64,000 nucleotides of DNA. Source: an uncultured bacterium (GTDB lineage: Bacteria; Bacillota; Clostridia; Oscillospirales; Oscillospiraceae). Below the pieces are notes generated by a model. The model was given only the letters and a program-made list of their open reading frames with translations, searched no databases and was not told the origin of the DNA. The stretch covers positions 1 through 64,000 of the forward strand of contig CASFCS010000008.1 in the NCBI GenBank assembly GCA_949293245.1. Reading direction: 5' to 3'. Both the position numbers and the translations under genes were made by a program. Shown here one piece after another: positions 1 to 7,546 of the stretch. The stretch's first letter is position 1. Each line of letters begins with the position of its first letter.

Positions 1-84
1 AATTTCCCGGAAACTTTTCCCCTGCCCGTGCATCAGGTATAGCTTTTCCCGCTCTTCTATGCTAAGATGTTTGTAGTGACTCAT
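1..84 (-). CDS. IS30-family transposase, N-terminal fragment (runs off window)
   Basis: The minus strand encodes 28 residues opening MSHYKHLSIEERE, then KLYLMHGQGKSFREI, and continues past the left edge. This opening is typical of IS30-family DDE transposases, whose N-terminal helix-turn-helix binds the element's inverted repeats. The ATG (82-84) is preceded by a good Shine-Dalgarno (AAGGGG, about 7 bases away), so the start is well supported. Only the first HTH part is visible, so the DDE domain and integrity of the element cannot be judged. Confidence rests on the characteristic N-terminal string recalled for this family, not on a search. Confidence 0.75.
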   Translation of the reverse strand, partial: MSHYKHLSIEEREKLYLMHGQGKSFREI

Positions 85-190
85 AGGGTTGCCCCCCTTT
101 ATTTGGTTGTCCGCAAACACCATTGTAAGGGCGTATCCCCTATGAGTCCACTTCTTTCTTACACTGTTGCACTTGTATTGTATATGCGCC
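1..190. mobile_element. IS30-like insertion sequence, one end
   Basis: The transposase fragment is followed by about 100 noncoding bases. These include ACACTGTTGCACTTG near 162-176, which resembles terminal sequences of Firmicutes IS30 elements. I place the element's end near 165-190 but the exact terminus and any target duplication cannot be fixed from one end. From 190 to 364 I see nothing recognisable. Confidence 0.4.
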
Positions 191-364
191 AAATCATCGT
201 TTCCCCGCCTATTTGTCATGCGTAGAATTTCCTCAGAAGTTCCCGGAATACTTGATTTTGCAAGCAAAACTTGGTATAGTTGAGTGGTAAAATAGATATG
301 TAACAACAGAACAAAAAGTATGTGGTCAATGTGGGCTGCGCCTTGGTGAGGTGACTGCGGGAAT

Positions 365-724
365 ATGAACGGGCCAAACAGATATTTGTATGCACTGGAA
401 AGCATGGACGTTATTTCCTGTATTCTACTGATGCTGTTCCTGCTGTGCCTGTTGATCCTCACAGTCAATGTGCTTTGGGCCCTGTGGAAGTGGCTGGATT
501 GGAAATGGTGTAAGTGGTCTGCGGATCACTCCCTGTTCTACCGGGTTTGCCGTGTAAGGTACGGGATCGTAGACAGCAGGGATTTGACCACTGGGGAAAA
601 TCAAAGGCGCGTTCAGGAAGTAGCACAGGGATATAAGCGATTTACTAATTACAGCATAGAGCAACTGGGCCGGGTCTTAGACCGGCAAAGGCCGAAATAC
701 GAGGCCCTGCGGAAACGCAGATAA
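365..724 (+). CDS. Small membrane protein of unknown function (119 aa)
   Basis: Residues about 12-42 form one long or two short hydrophobic segments (ISCILLMLFLLCLLILTVNV) followed by a Trp/Lys-rich stretch at the membrane edge. The C-terminal half is basic and soluble, ending in KYEALRKRR, so it probably faces the cytoplasm. A GAGGTG ribosome site lies 11 bases upstream, rather far. It is followed after 24 bases by another small membrane protein and then by a large zinc-ribbon membrane protein; the close spacing suggests one transcript. I do not recognise a family. Confidence 0.6.
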   Translation: MNGPNRYLYALESMDVISCILLMLFLLCLLILTVNVLWALWKWLDWKWCKWSADHSLFYRVCRVRYGIVDSRDLTTGENQRRVQEVAQGYKRFTNYSIEQLGRVLDRQRPKYEALRKRR

Positions 725-748
725 AATTAAGAAAAGGGGTATTACATA

Positions 749-979
749 ATGGGCTGGTTTCTTACTCTTCTTTTTGTTGCTATCTTTTTTGTCATTGACT
801 GGTTTGTGGCAAAACGCTTTGATGAGATTGCCCAGATGAAAGGGCAACCACCCAAGAAATATTTCTGGTGGTGTTTCTGGCTGGGGATGATTGGCTGGGC
901 GATGGTGATTGCCCTCCCAGACCGGGTAGGTGTCACTCAGAAAAACGCTGGTAGCAGCGATGATCTTCCCGAACTGTAA
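749..979 (+). CDS. Small two-helix membrane protein of unknown function (76 aa)
   Basis: Two hydrophobic segments are visible (GWFLTLLFVAIFFVIDWFVA at 2-21 and YFWWCFWLGMIGWAMVIALP at about 38-57), joined by a polar loop with a Lys-Arg pair; the tail is acidic. It lies between the 119-residue membrane protein and the 578-residue zinc-ribbon protein with gaps of 24 and 14 bases, so it is very likely co-transcribed and may form part of the same membrane complex (inference). The downstream gene has an AGGAGG site directly after this stop codon. Confidence 0.65.
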   Translation: MGWFLTLLFVAIFFVIDWFVAKRFDEIAQMKGQPPKKYFWWCFWLGMIGWAMVIALPDRVGVTQKNAGSSDDLPEL

Positions 980-993
980 TAGGAGGAACAACC

Positions 994-2730
994 ATGAGCG
1001 AGAGATATTCCAGATTGCTTGTCCTCTCTGCTCCCATCTATGCTGTGGGCGCTCCCGTCGTAATTACGGCGGGAGCCTTGCTGAAAGATAACCAGACGGG
1101 CAAAGTCTTAGCACAACTGAAAATCCAGAATATCAGCGATAAAGCAATCAAGGCTGCCACGGTCAAACTGGAACCGTTGGACACCATTGGCGAACCGCTG
1201 GGGGAACCTGTTGAGTTTCAGTATTTAGACTTGAACGTGGCACGGGATATGGAGTTCGGGCAGAAAACACCGATCGTCCTCCCCGACGCTGCAACGAGGG
1301 GATTCCGGGTTTCAGTATCCGATGCCTTTTTCGTGGATAATACGACATGGGCAACTTCCGGCGCGCTGTGGGAACCTCTGTCTGCGCCTGTAACGCTGGA
1401 GCAGGCTTTGGTAGAGAAAGAACTTGTCAAGCAGTATCAGATGGAATACGGCGATAACTGTAAGTTCATGTTCTACGAGGAAAAAGACCTGTGGATATGC
1501 CCTTGCGGGATACTCAACCATAAAAGTGAACCATACTGTCATAAGTGCCGGAAAGAGGCTGCTGTTCTTGCTGCATTAGATATAGATAAGTTAAAAACCG
1601 ACTGTCAGAAACGGCTTGAAGTGATGCAGCAAAAAGCCAAAGAAGAAAAAGCAGTTAAAGCAGCCCAAACAAAGAAAAACAGAAAAATCGTTATGATTGC
1701 TGCGCCGATTGCAGTTATTGCTATTGCTGCTTGTATACTAATTTTCTCGTACTTCTCAAAAGTCCAAAAATCAAATGACTATCATGCCGGGCTTGCTGCG
1801 CTGGAGGCAGAGAATTACAGTGAGGCAGTGGAACTTTTTGAAGGGCTGGGAGATTATGAGGACAGCGAAGAACTATTGAAAGAGGCTCAAACCCAGAAAT
1901 CAAATGCAGAAACATATGCTGAGGCTGTCGAATGTATGAAACCCGGAACATATGGACGCGCCGCCTTCCTTTTTGGGGAGCTTGGAAGTTACAAGGACAG
2001 TAGGGCGCAGTTTGCCATTGCAGTAGAAATGAGCGAAAAGGATGACCTTTATCAAGAAACGATTGATATACTGGATCGTCTGAATGAAGATTTGGGGTAT
2101 CAAGATGCTGGAGATACCTACAAGACTCCAGCAGATGAAGAATACTATGAACTGTCATCCCAAGCCTATAATAACTTGGCAAGTCTTTCGGGATATAGAG
2201 ATACTGATCAACTGTTGGAACGATTTCGTAAAATGATTATCGGTCGGCGAGGAGCAGAAATTTCCTATTATAGATACGATAACGAAGGAAGGCTCACCCA
2301 AAAGGATTCTGCATCTTATAGTTATAATCCAGATGGCATTTTAACGGGATTCGAAGTTTCTCTTCCCACTTCTATTGATATTTATAAAGTTACGGATTAT
2401 GACAGTGATGGCAGACCCCTTCGTGCCGAACAAACCGATCTCGAAGAGTGGGAACAGTATGCGGCATACACCTATACCTATGATGCAAATGGAAGATTGG
2501 TTAAAAAAGAATACAGATCCAAAAGTGCTGATGCTGACTGGGTATCGGAAACCTGGATTGATTATGTATATGACTATGACGAAGATGGACGGCTGATAAA
2601 GAAAACAGAAACATTTGAAATGCTTGGTGCCCCCATAGTAAGCGTAACTACCTTTGGTTACGAAGATAAGGGTGCCATCCTTTTGGAAGGTGACCAGATG
2701 TTTTTAATTGACTGGGTTTATATGCCATAA
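994..2730 (+). CDS. Membrane protein with zinc ribbon, TPR-like repeats and YD-type C-terminus
   Basis: 578 residues with a clear modular layout. Residues 1-140 look like an all-beta domain. A zinc ribbon follows (C169, C171, C182, C185 in the CPCG...CHKC pattern), then a basic coiled stretch, one transmembrane helix at about 232-254, and TPR-like helices where units of the type YxEAVELFEGLGDYEDSEELL recur (about 262-410). The C-terminus carries YD/RHS-like repeats (YDANGRLVKKE, YDEDGRLIKK). Zinc-ribbon plus one helix plus extracellular repeats is a common surface-protein design in Clostridia. The start has AGGAGG 7 bases upstream. It ends an apparent three-gene operon with two small membrane proteins. 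Function unknown; a sensory or envelope-scaffold role is only a guess. Confidence 0.7.
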   Translation: MSERYSRLLVLSAPIYAVGAPVVITAGALLKDNQTGKVLAQLKIQNISDKAIKAATVKLEPLDTIGEPLGEPVEFQYLDLNVARDMEFGQKTPIVLPDAATRGFRVSVSDAFFVDNTTWATSGALWEPLSAPVTLEQALVEKELVKQYQMEYGDNCKFMFYEEKDLWICPCGILNHKSEPYCHKCRKEAAVLAALDIDKLKTDCQKRLEVMQQKAKEEKAVKAAQTKKNRKIVMIAAPIAVIAIAACILIFSYFSKVQKSNDYHAGLAALEAENYSEAVELFEGLGDYEDSEELLKEAQTQKSNAETYAEAVECMKPGTYGRAAFLFGELGSYKDSRAQFAIAVEMSEKDDLYQETIDILDRLNEDLGYQDAGDTYKTPADEEYYELSSQAYNNLASLSGYRDTDQLLERFRKMIIGRRGAEISYYRYDNEGRLTQKDSASYSYNPDGILTGFEVSLPTSIDIYKVTDYDSDGRPLRAEQTDLEEWEQYAAYTYTYDANGRLVKKEYRSKSADADWVSETWIDYVYDYDEDGRLIKKTETFEMLGAPIVSVTTFGYEDKGAILLEGDQMFLIDWVYMP

Positions 2731-2815
2731 CGATGAAGTCATCCAGCACCAACGCTGTTCTGTTTTCAGCAATATTAAAATCTGATACAAGTCCAATATA
2801 AAAAGAGTGATATAA

Positions 2816-3343
2816 ATGGCAAAATTTTTCTCTACACTGGTCGAAAAAGATTTGATTGAGGACTGGGGAAAAATACTTGACTGGCTCCTTGATGATGACC
2901 GATTTGCAAAGGCTCGGGGCTGGGAAAAGGGGCAGGTCACAAAGTTCACTAATCGGGTAAGCCGTCTGCCGGGCCTACGGGAAGAAAACTACATATGCGG
3001 GGCACTGAAAGATATACATTTTCCGCAAAAGGGTCACTGCCATGCCCCCACGATCCTGATGGGAACCGCTGGTTCCAAAGGAAAAAGCATTGTCAGGCAT
3101 ATCCGCAACGGAATCGCGCACGGAAGGACAAGAGTGCTGAAAGAGGGCGGAGAACTTTATATCGAGATCGAGGACTTTGGGAAAACCAGCAAAGACGGAA
3201 CCAAAGAGCAGACAGCATACCTATATATCCCTATATCATATCTTTCCGAAATGTATAAAATCTATGCTGATATTGAAAAAGCCTGGTTCAATGACCGCTC
3301 CAAAACGCAGCCGAAGAAAGGGAAACAGAAAAAGACTGCGTAA
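2816..3343 (+). CDS. HEPN-domain protein (putative RNase or abortive-infection type)
   Basis: 175 residues, predicted mostly helical. Residues 94-103 read RHIRNGIAHG, giving R97-x4-H102 inside the RN...H pattern that marks HEPN domains, many of which are RNA-cutting toxins of toxin-antitoxin, CRISPR or abortive-infection systems. This makes the motif assignment fairly safe but not the activity, since some HEPN proteins are inactive. The ribosome site (GAGTGA) is weak. No obvious nucleotidyltransferase (MNT) antitoxin partner is adjacent: the neighbours are a membrane-protein operon upstream and conjugative-element regulators downstream. A strong terminator closes the gene at 3419-3448. Could alternatively be a standalone pEK499_p136-like HEPN protein. 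Confidence 0.6.
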   Translation: MAKFFSTLVEKDLIEDWGKILDWLLDDDRFAKARGWEKGQVTKFTNRVSRLPGLREENYICGALKDIHFPQKGHCHAPTILMGTAGSKGKSIVRHIRNGIAHGRTRVLKEGGELYIEIEDFGKTSKDGTKEQTAYLYIPISYLSEMYKIYADIEKAWFNDRSKTQPKKGKQKKTA

Positions 3344-3418
3344 GCAAACTCTGCTCCCAAAGATATTCCCTTTGTGGGGTAAGCTGGCGTAAGCAACGTA
3401 AACTCAACCGCAGGACAA

Positions 3419-3448
3419 GGCGGGACGGGTCAAACCGTCCCGCCTTTT
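3419..3448 (+). terminator. Rho-independent terminator after HEPN gene
   Basis: GGCGGGACGG (3419-3428) pairs perfectly with CCGTCCCGCC (3435-3444) across a 6-base loop, followed by TTTT. The rest of 3344-3645 holds no gene that I can support. Confidence 0.85.
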
Positions 3449-3645
3449 GCATACCCGCATTTGCGAAATCTGTCCCAACTTGGGACGCAATTTTTTGCTC
3501 GACCAGCGCGGGAAATGGTGGGTAAAGCCGCAAAATATTTTCTTTTTAGAACTTTTGACTGATTATCGGGAATAAATCAAATCTGCCTCCATTCCCCCAG
3601 AGTAATAAGTGCCACAAGGAAAAACGCCGAACTGGAGGATGTACC

Positions 3646-4080
3646 AATGACAATGGAAGTTTTCGCCTGTTCCATGAGGATAACTTCGATTCGTTCAGTA
3701 AGAACACCATCAAGAAGGCCAGCGCCAATATCCGCCGGAAACTGGCCGCGCAGTCCGAGCGGGAAACCGAGCTGTCCGTCCTGCCGTTTCAGGACTTGCA
3801 GAAACTATGCACCGAGGATACATACCAAGAGGACGAGGAAAGCGTGGTGTTCCATGTGCGGGGCCTCTCCGTCGTTGTCCATGATACTGCACTGGGACAA
3901 GCCCTGTTTGCCCTCCCTCCCAAACGACGGGACGTTGTGCTGCTGTTTTATTTTGCCGAGCGGAACGAGCCACAGATCGGGCGGCTGCTCAATCTGGACA
4001 CGTCCACCATCAACCGCCGCCGCAGTGCGGCACTAAGCAGCCTAAAGGCGATATTGGAGGCAATGGGCTATGGAGCGTAA
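3646..4080 (+). pseudogene. Sigma-like regulator of a conjugative element, start region frameshifted
   Basis: Frame 1 from 3646 reads NDNGSFRLFHEDNFDSFSKN and runs to the stop at 4078-4080; the C-terminal part (RRDVVLLFYFAERNEPQIGRLL...RRRSAAL) is a sigma-70 region-4-like HTH. Family members from conjugative transposons normally open M-T-x-N-G-x-F-R-L-F-H-E-D-N. Here the natural ATG at 3647, with GGAGG 11 bases ahead, is in another frame: one base seems lost between the ACA codon and GGA. No other credible start exists upstream of a TTG at 3796. I therefore call it frameshifted; a sequencing error is the alternative. It overlaps the next gene by 11 bases, as in intact elements of this type. 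Confidence 0.65.
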
Positions 4081-4330
4081 CCAGCGGATTACCTATGAAA
4101 CCATCTGCGCAGCCAAGCAGGGCGATGACGAGGCCATGATTGAGATTGTCCGGCATTATGAGCCGTATATCTCCCACTTCTCCAAGCGGTGGATGTACGA
4201 CGAGTACGGCAACCCCCACGACGTTGTTGACGAGGAAATCAAAAACCTGATTATCTCGGAATATATGTCGGCGGTCTATTTCCACTATGACCACCACCGC
4301 CTCCCAAAAGGCGAAACGCTGGAGCAGTAA
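4070..4330 (+). CDS. HTH_16-type conjugative-transposon regulator (86 aa)
   Basis: The protein begins MERNQRITYETICAAKQGDD and contains EAMIEIVRHYEPYI, the pattern of the helix-turn-helix domain found beside sigma-like genes in Tn916-type and related elements (domain PF12645). These small proteins resemble sigma region 2 and regulate transfer genes. GGAGG lies 9 bases before the ATG, inside the preceding sigma-like gene, so the pair was translationally linked. No integrase, excisionase or transfer gene follows; instead a hairpin and a CRISPR array do. The pair is thus a relic of an integrated element. Confidence 0.8.
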   Translation: MERNQRITYETICAAKQGDDEAMIEIVRHYEPYISHFSKRWMYDEYGNPHDVVDEEIKNLIISEYMSAVYFHYDHHRLPKGETLEQ

Positions 4331-4347
4331 CCGCTTGCCATACTGCC

Positions 4348-4378
4348 AAAGCGCACCTTGCAGAGCAAGGCGCGCTTT
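4348..4378 (+). terminator. Hairpin terminator after HTH_16 gene
   Basis: AAAGCGC-a-CCTTG (4348-4360) pairs with CAAGG-c-GCGCTTT (4366-4378); the 3' arm ends in TTT. Works in either direction on paper. Confidence 0.6.
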
Positions 4379-4429
4379 CACAGGCTGACAAGCAGCCTAC
4401 CTAAAATTTCCCACAACTGAATAGGCCTG

Positions 4430-4597
4430 ATTTCAATCCACGCCCCCCGTGCGGGGGGCGACTTTACAAGTCTGTAATGTATAAAGGGAAAGCGATATTT
4501 CAATCCACGCCCCCCGTGCGGGGGGCGACTGGATCCCGCCGACCGGCGGCGCCACCATCGTCGAATTTCAATCCACGCCCCCCGTGCGGGGGGCGAC
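4430..4597 (-). CRISPR. Type I-C-like CRISPR array 1 (3 repeats, 2 spacers)
   Basis: Three identical 33-base repeats at 4430-4462, 4497-4529 and 4565-4597 enclose spacers of 34 and 35 bases. Read on the minus strand, the repeat starts GTCGCCCCCC, has the palindrome CCCCCCGCACGGGGGG and ends GTGGATTGAAAT, the classic type I-C form, so crRNA transcription should run right to left. The repeat is the same as in the array at 18906-19208, which lies in the opposite orientation. No cas gene is present in the window. Bases 4598-4610 could be the remains of another spacer before sequence continuity is lost at an inverted repeat. Spacer targets cannot be told from here. Confidence 0.95.
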
Positions 4598-4610
4598 AAA
4601 AATCAGCAAA

Positions 4611-4665
4611 CCGTTGGCTTAATAGTGATAAGGAATTAGTACACTTATCAACTGTTAGCTGACGG
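4611..4665. repeat. Imperfect 22-bp inverted repeat beside CRISPR array 1
   Basis: CCGTTGGCTTAATAGT-GATAAG (4611-4632) and CTTATCAACTGTTAGC-TGACGG (4644-4665) form two arms separated by 11 bases (gaattagtaca). The inner 7 bases (TGATAAG/CTTATCA) and the outer CCGT/ACGG pair exactly; the middle pairs with mismatches. The layout resembles a recombinase core site or a protein-binding palindrome; the function is unproven. Confidence 0.5.
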
Positions 4666-4680
4666 TTTCGGGTGCATACG

Positions 4681-4726
4681 AACAAATCCCGTCTGATTTC
4701 TAACAGGAACTCAGACGGGATTTGTT
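4681..4726. repeat. Perfect 16-bp inverted repeat ahead of DUF6061 gene
   Basis: AACAAATCCCGTCTGA (4681-4696) is the exact reverse complement of 4711-4726, with a 14-base loop. It ends 24 bases before the DUF6061 start codon and lies inside the likely 5' leader. No T-run follows on the plus strand, so it may be an attenuator, an RNA stabiliser, or a terminator for minus-strand traffic. Confidence 0.7.
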
Positions 4727-4749
4727 ACTTTGGCTATGGAGGTACGCAA

Positions 4750-4998
4750 ATGAAATTCTTAATATCCTGCGCCTATAACATGGACACCGGTTGCGTGGAG
4801 CTGAAATATACGGACGGCAGCAGGATCGCCATTGACTGCACCGCCGTAGAAAATGAGGTGGCCGGCAATCTGTATCAGCGCTCGGAGCTGGATTTCCTGA
4901 TCTACAATGACTCGGCGGCTTATGTCGGCTTGATCCTGAATGGTGATCCGAAAACATACCTGAAGACAGTGACAGAATACAGGCCTCTTGATACATGA
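4750..4998 (+). CDS. DUF6061 family protein (82 aa)
   Basis: Begins MKFLISCAYNMDTGCVELKY and includes NEVAGNLYQRSELDFLIYND and ILNGDPKTYL, a pattern I recognise from the DUF6061 family, small proteins scattered through Clostridia, often near mobile elements. I start at the ATG at 4750 because GGAGG sits 8 bases upstream (about 4737-4741) and family members begin here; 26 extra in-frame codons upstream overlap the hairpin and are not believed. Function unknown. Confidence 0.75.
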   Translation: MKFLISCAYNMDTGCVELKYTDGSRIAIDCTAVENEVAGNLYQRSELDFLIYNDSAAYVGLILNGDPKTYLKTVTEYRPLDT

Positions 4999-5004
4999 TC
5001 AAAT

Positions 5005-5025
5005 CCCCCGGCCTTGAGCCGGGGG
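5005..5025 (+). terminator. GC hairpin after DUF6061 gene
   Basis: CCCCCGGC (5005-5012) pairs with GCCGGGGG (5018-5025) over a 5-base loop, six bases after the stop codon. No T-run follows directly, so termination would be weak. Confidence 0.5.
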
Positions 5026-5134
5026 GACTCTGCATTTTGGGGATGGATGGTACGGCTGGATCGCTCCATCTGGATTTCAGGCGTCTTGCGCCTGATAACG
5101 CTCAGTCCAGCAGCGCATGGCGTCCAGGATGAGC

Positions 5135-5163
5135 TTGAGACTCCGCCCCCTGTCTGCTATACT
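5135..5163 (+). promoter_or_regulatory. Sigma-A promoter of histidine kinase gene
   Basis: TTGAGA (5135-5140), 17-base spacer, TATACT (5158-5163). The kinase ATG follows 26 bases downstream with AGGAAGGGGG as ribosome site. Confidence 0.7.
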
Positions 5164-5188
5164 ACTCCCATAGGAAGGGGGAGCGACC

Positions 5189-6426
5189 ATGAAAGCAAAG
5201 CTGCTCCGTCTGCAACGGGCCCTGTTTACAGACGAGCCCAACATCCATGTGCGCAACTTCAATCTGCTGGCCCTGGCGGGCATCGCCGTCAGCGCCCTGG
5301 CGGGGCTGTCCAGTCTGTTCACCACCAACCTGACCGCCGCCCTGCTGTGCTTCGCCCTGTGCGCCTTCGCCGTGGGGCTGCTGGTCTTCTCCGCCCGCAC
5401 CAAGCGCTACCGCCTGTGCTACTACGTCACCATCCTCGGCATTTTTCTGGCGGGCTTCAGCGTCATCTTCTTCCTGGGCGGCGGGTATCTGAGCGGGATG
5501 CCTTCACCGCATTTTTGCTGGAGGGTCGGGAGCTGGCGGCCATGCTGGCTGTGGAGCTGGCGGTGTACGCCGCCGACATCCTGCTGGCCTGGCGGTTCCC
5601 TGAGCTTGTAGTCTGGCACGAGAGCCGGGAGAACGCCATGGCGGATATGCTGATCTGCCTGCTGGTGGTATCCGTGGCCCTGGCCGGGTCGGCCTATCTG
5701 CAAATTTTGAGCTACCGCCGGCAGCAGAAGGCCCTGGAGCGGGCGGACCAGGCCAAGACCATCTTTCTTGCCAACATCTCCCACGAGCTGAAGACCCCCC
5801 TCACCGTCATCTCCAACTGCGCCCAGACCAGCAAGCGGCATCTGGGGGAGGAGGACGGCCAGGCCATGGACCTGATCTGCGCCGAGGCCGACCGCATGGC
5901 CCTGATGGTGTCCCAGCTGCTGGACGTGACCGCCATCGAGGAGGGGCGGATGCGCCTGACCCGGCGGCCAAGCCAGATCCGGGCGGTGGTCAAGCTGGCG
6001 ATGGATACCTATTATCCCCTGGCGGTCCAGGCGGGGAACCGGCTGGTGTTCCGGCCGGTCTACGATCTGCCCGCCGTCCTGGCGGACGAGGACCGCATCC
6101 GTCAGGTGGTGCTCAACCTGCTCTCCAACGCCAACCGGCACACCCGGGACGGGGAGATCACGGTAACGCTGGACGCCGTGCCCGGCTGCGTGCGCGTTAC
6201 GGTGCGCGACACGGGGGAGGGCATCTCCCCGGAGGGGATGGCCCACCTCTTTGAGCGCTTTGCCCCAAAAGAAAACCGTGCCGGGAACGACACCGGCACG
6301 GGACTGGGGCTGTATATCTGCAAGCATATTGTTGAGAGCCACGGCGGGGCGATTGCGGTGCAAAGCACGCCGGGGCAGGGAACGGCGGTCTGCTTCACCC
6401 TGCCTACCGAAAACGGGGCCGGGTGA
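5189..6426 (+). pseudogene. Sensor histidine kinase, broken by internal deletion/frameshift
   Basis: The gene starts at ATG 5189 (AGGAAGGGGG upstream) and reads MKAKLLRLQRALFTDEPNIH with several transmembrane helices to FFLGGGYLSGMP near 5503. The reading frame then shifts: the rest of the kinase continues in frame 1 (TAFLLEGRELAAMLAVELAV onward) with more membrane helices, the H-box (FLANISHELKTPLTVIS, near 5770), N-box (VLNLLSNANRHTR) and G-boxes (DTGEGIS, GTGLGLY). Intact relatives have about seven more residues at the junction, so a deletion of some 20-odd bases that is not a multiple of three is likely, perhaps between short CCTTC/CTTC repeats. Its regulator lies convergently and overlaps by 23 bases. 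The catalytic part is intact but has no start of its own. Confidence 0.8.
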
Positions 6427-7087
6427 GCAGGTAGCGCCCGCCGGGGGTGGCTACGATTTCAATGGGGCTGGATTCGTCCAGCTCCATTTTTTTGCGGATG
6501 ACCGAGATGTATTTGCGCACAACGCCCGTGTCGATCCCCTCGCCCCAAACCGCCCGGAACAGCTCCTCCCGGGTGAAGGAGCGCTCCGCGTTCGTGGCGA
6601 GATAGGCCAGCAGCTGGGCCTCCTTCTGGGACAGGGGGGTGACCTTCCCCTCCAGCACCGCCTCCCCCCGGCCGAGGTCGACGGTCAGCGGCGGCAGCTC
6701 CACGCGCCCTACCCCCATCAGCCCGGCGCGGCGCAGCTGAGCCATGATCTGCGCCGCCAGCACGTTCAGGTCGTAGGGCTTGGTCAGGTAGGCGTCGCCC
6801 CCTTCTTCGATGCCGCGGATGATATCCCTGCTCTCGTCCAGGCAGGTGAGGAAGATCACCGGCGCGGTGCTGTACCGGCGCAGGTCGTGGCAATAATCCA
6901 GCCCCGAGCCGTCCGGCAGCATCACGTCCAGCAGATACAGGTCGGGCGGCGTTTCCTGCGCCAGCTTTTTCGCCTCCGCGATGGTACCGGCCTTGAATAC
7001 CTCGTAGCCCAGGCGGGCCAGATGGGCGGCGTTGGTCTCCCGGACGCCTGTCTCGTCCTCTACGATCAATATCCGTCCCTTCCGCAT
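6404..7087 (-). CDS. OmpR/PhoB-type response regulator
   Basis: 227 residues. Receiver domain 1-115 with phosphoacceptor D54 (YLLDVMLPDG) and conserved K103 (LTKPYD); winged-helix DNA-binding domain about 130-225 (LSQKEAQLLAYLATNAERSF, REELFRAVWG, VRKYISVIRKKM). It is the natural partner of the kinase gene it meets tail to tail. I choose ATG at 7085-7087 because GGAGGG lies 8 bases ahead and the receiver fold begins directly; in-frame codons further upstream are unlikely to be translated. With the kinase damaged, the regulator may be orphaned or cross-talk with another kinase. Confidence 0.9.
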   Translation of the reverse strand: MRKGRILIVEDETGVRETNAAHLARLGYEVFKAGTIAEAKKLAQETPPDLYLLDVMLPDGSGLDYCHDLRRYSTAPVIFLTCLDESRDIIRGIEEGGDAYLTKPYDLNVLAAQIMAQLRRAGLMGVGRVELPPLTVDLGRGEAVLEGKVTPLSQKEAQLLAYLATNAERSFTREELFRAVWGEGIDTGVVRKYISVIRKKMELDESSPIEIVATPGGRYLLTRPRFR

Positions 7088-7300
7088 CTGCCGGCCCTCC
7101 ATTGCATAGTTTCTGCCATTTTTGATAGTTCCTACCATATTATATGGTTTCCCGGCGCTGCATAGTGCCTGATATAGTATAGCAGATTTCGCACGATAAG
7201 ACAAAACGCGGGGTGTGAAAATTTTGTAACAAAGTCCTGAACCTGCCTGGGATTTGTTATACTGCTCACATCACTAAAGAAAGGGAAAGGAGGAGAGTTT

Positions 7301-7546
7301 ATGCGCCGGATCACACGGGTGGATATCTTGGACAACCAGACCCTGGACATCGAGTTCGACAATGGGCACGTGCTGCTGCTGGATCTGAATACCATGCGGG
7401 CTGACCCGGCCATTTCCGCCCTGCTGGACAGCGGCGGCTGGTGCCATCCGCAGACGGACGGCACGGCCATATACTGGCAGGACGGCCCTCAGTTGAACAT
7501 AGAGCAACTGATCAACGAACTCATCAAAGAAGGAGGAAAAACATGA
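7301..7546 (+). CDS. DUF2442 domain protein (81 aa)
   Basis: Short protein of the DUF2442 type: MRRITRVDILDNQTLDIEFD then GHVLLLDLN and WQDGPQLNIEQL. Such proteins are small beta-rich units, often encoded beside DUF4160 toxin-antitoxin-like genes, but no such partner is here. AGGAGAG precedes the ATG. Its stop codon overlaps the start of the large SLH protein in an ATGA arrangement, so the two genes are translated from one message. Possible roles are regulation or a chaperone-like function for the big protein (inference). Confidence 0.75.
   Translation: MRRITRVDILDNQTLDIEFDNGHVLLLDLNTMRADPAISALLDSGGWCHPQTDGTAIYWQDGPQLNIEQLINELIKEGGKT

Noticed and set aside
4378..4662. Short proteins read across the CRISPR repeats
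   Set aside because: The repeated peptide (PPHGGRGLK) is just a translation of the repeats.
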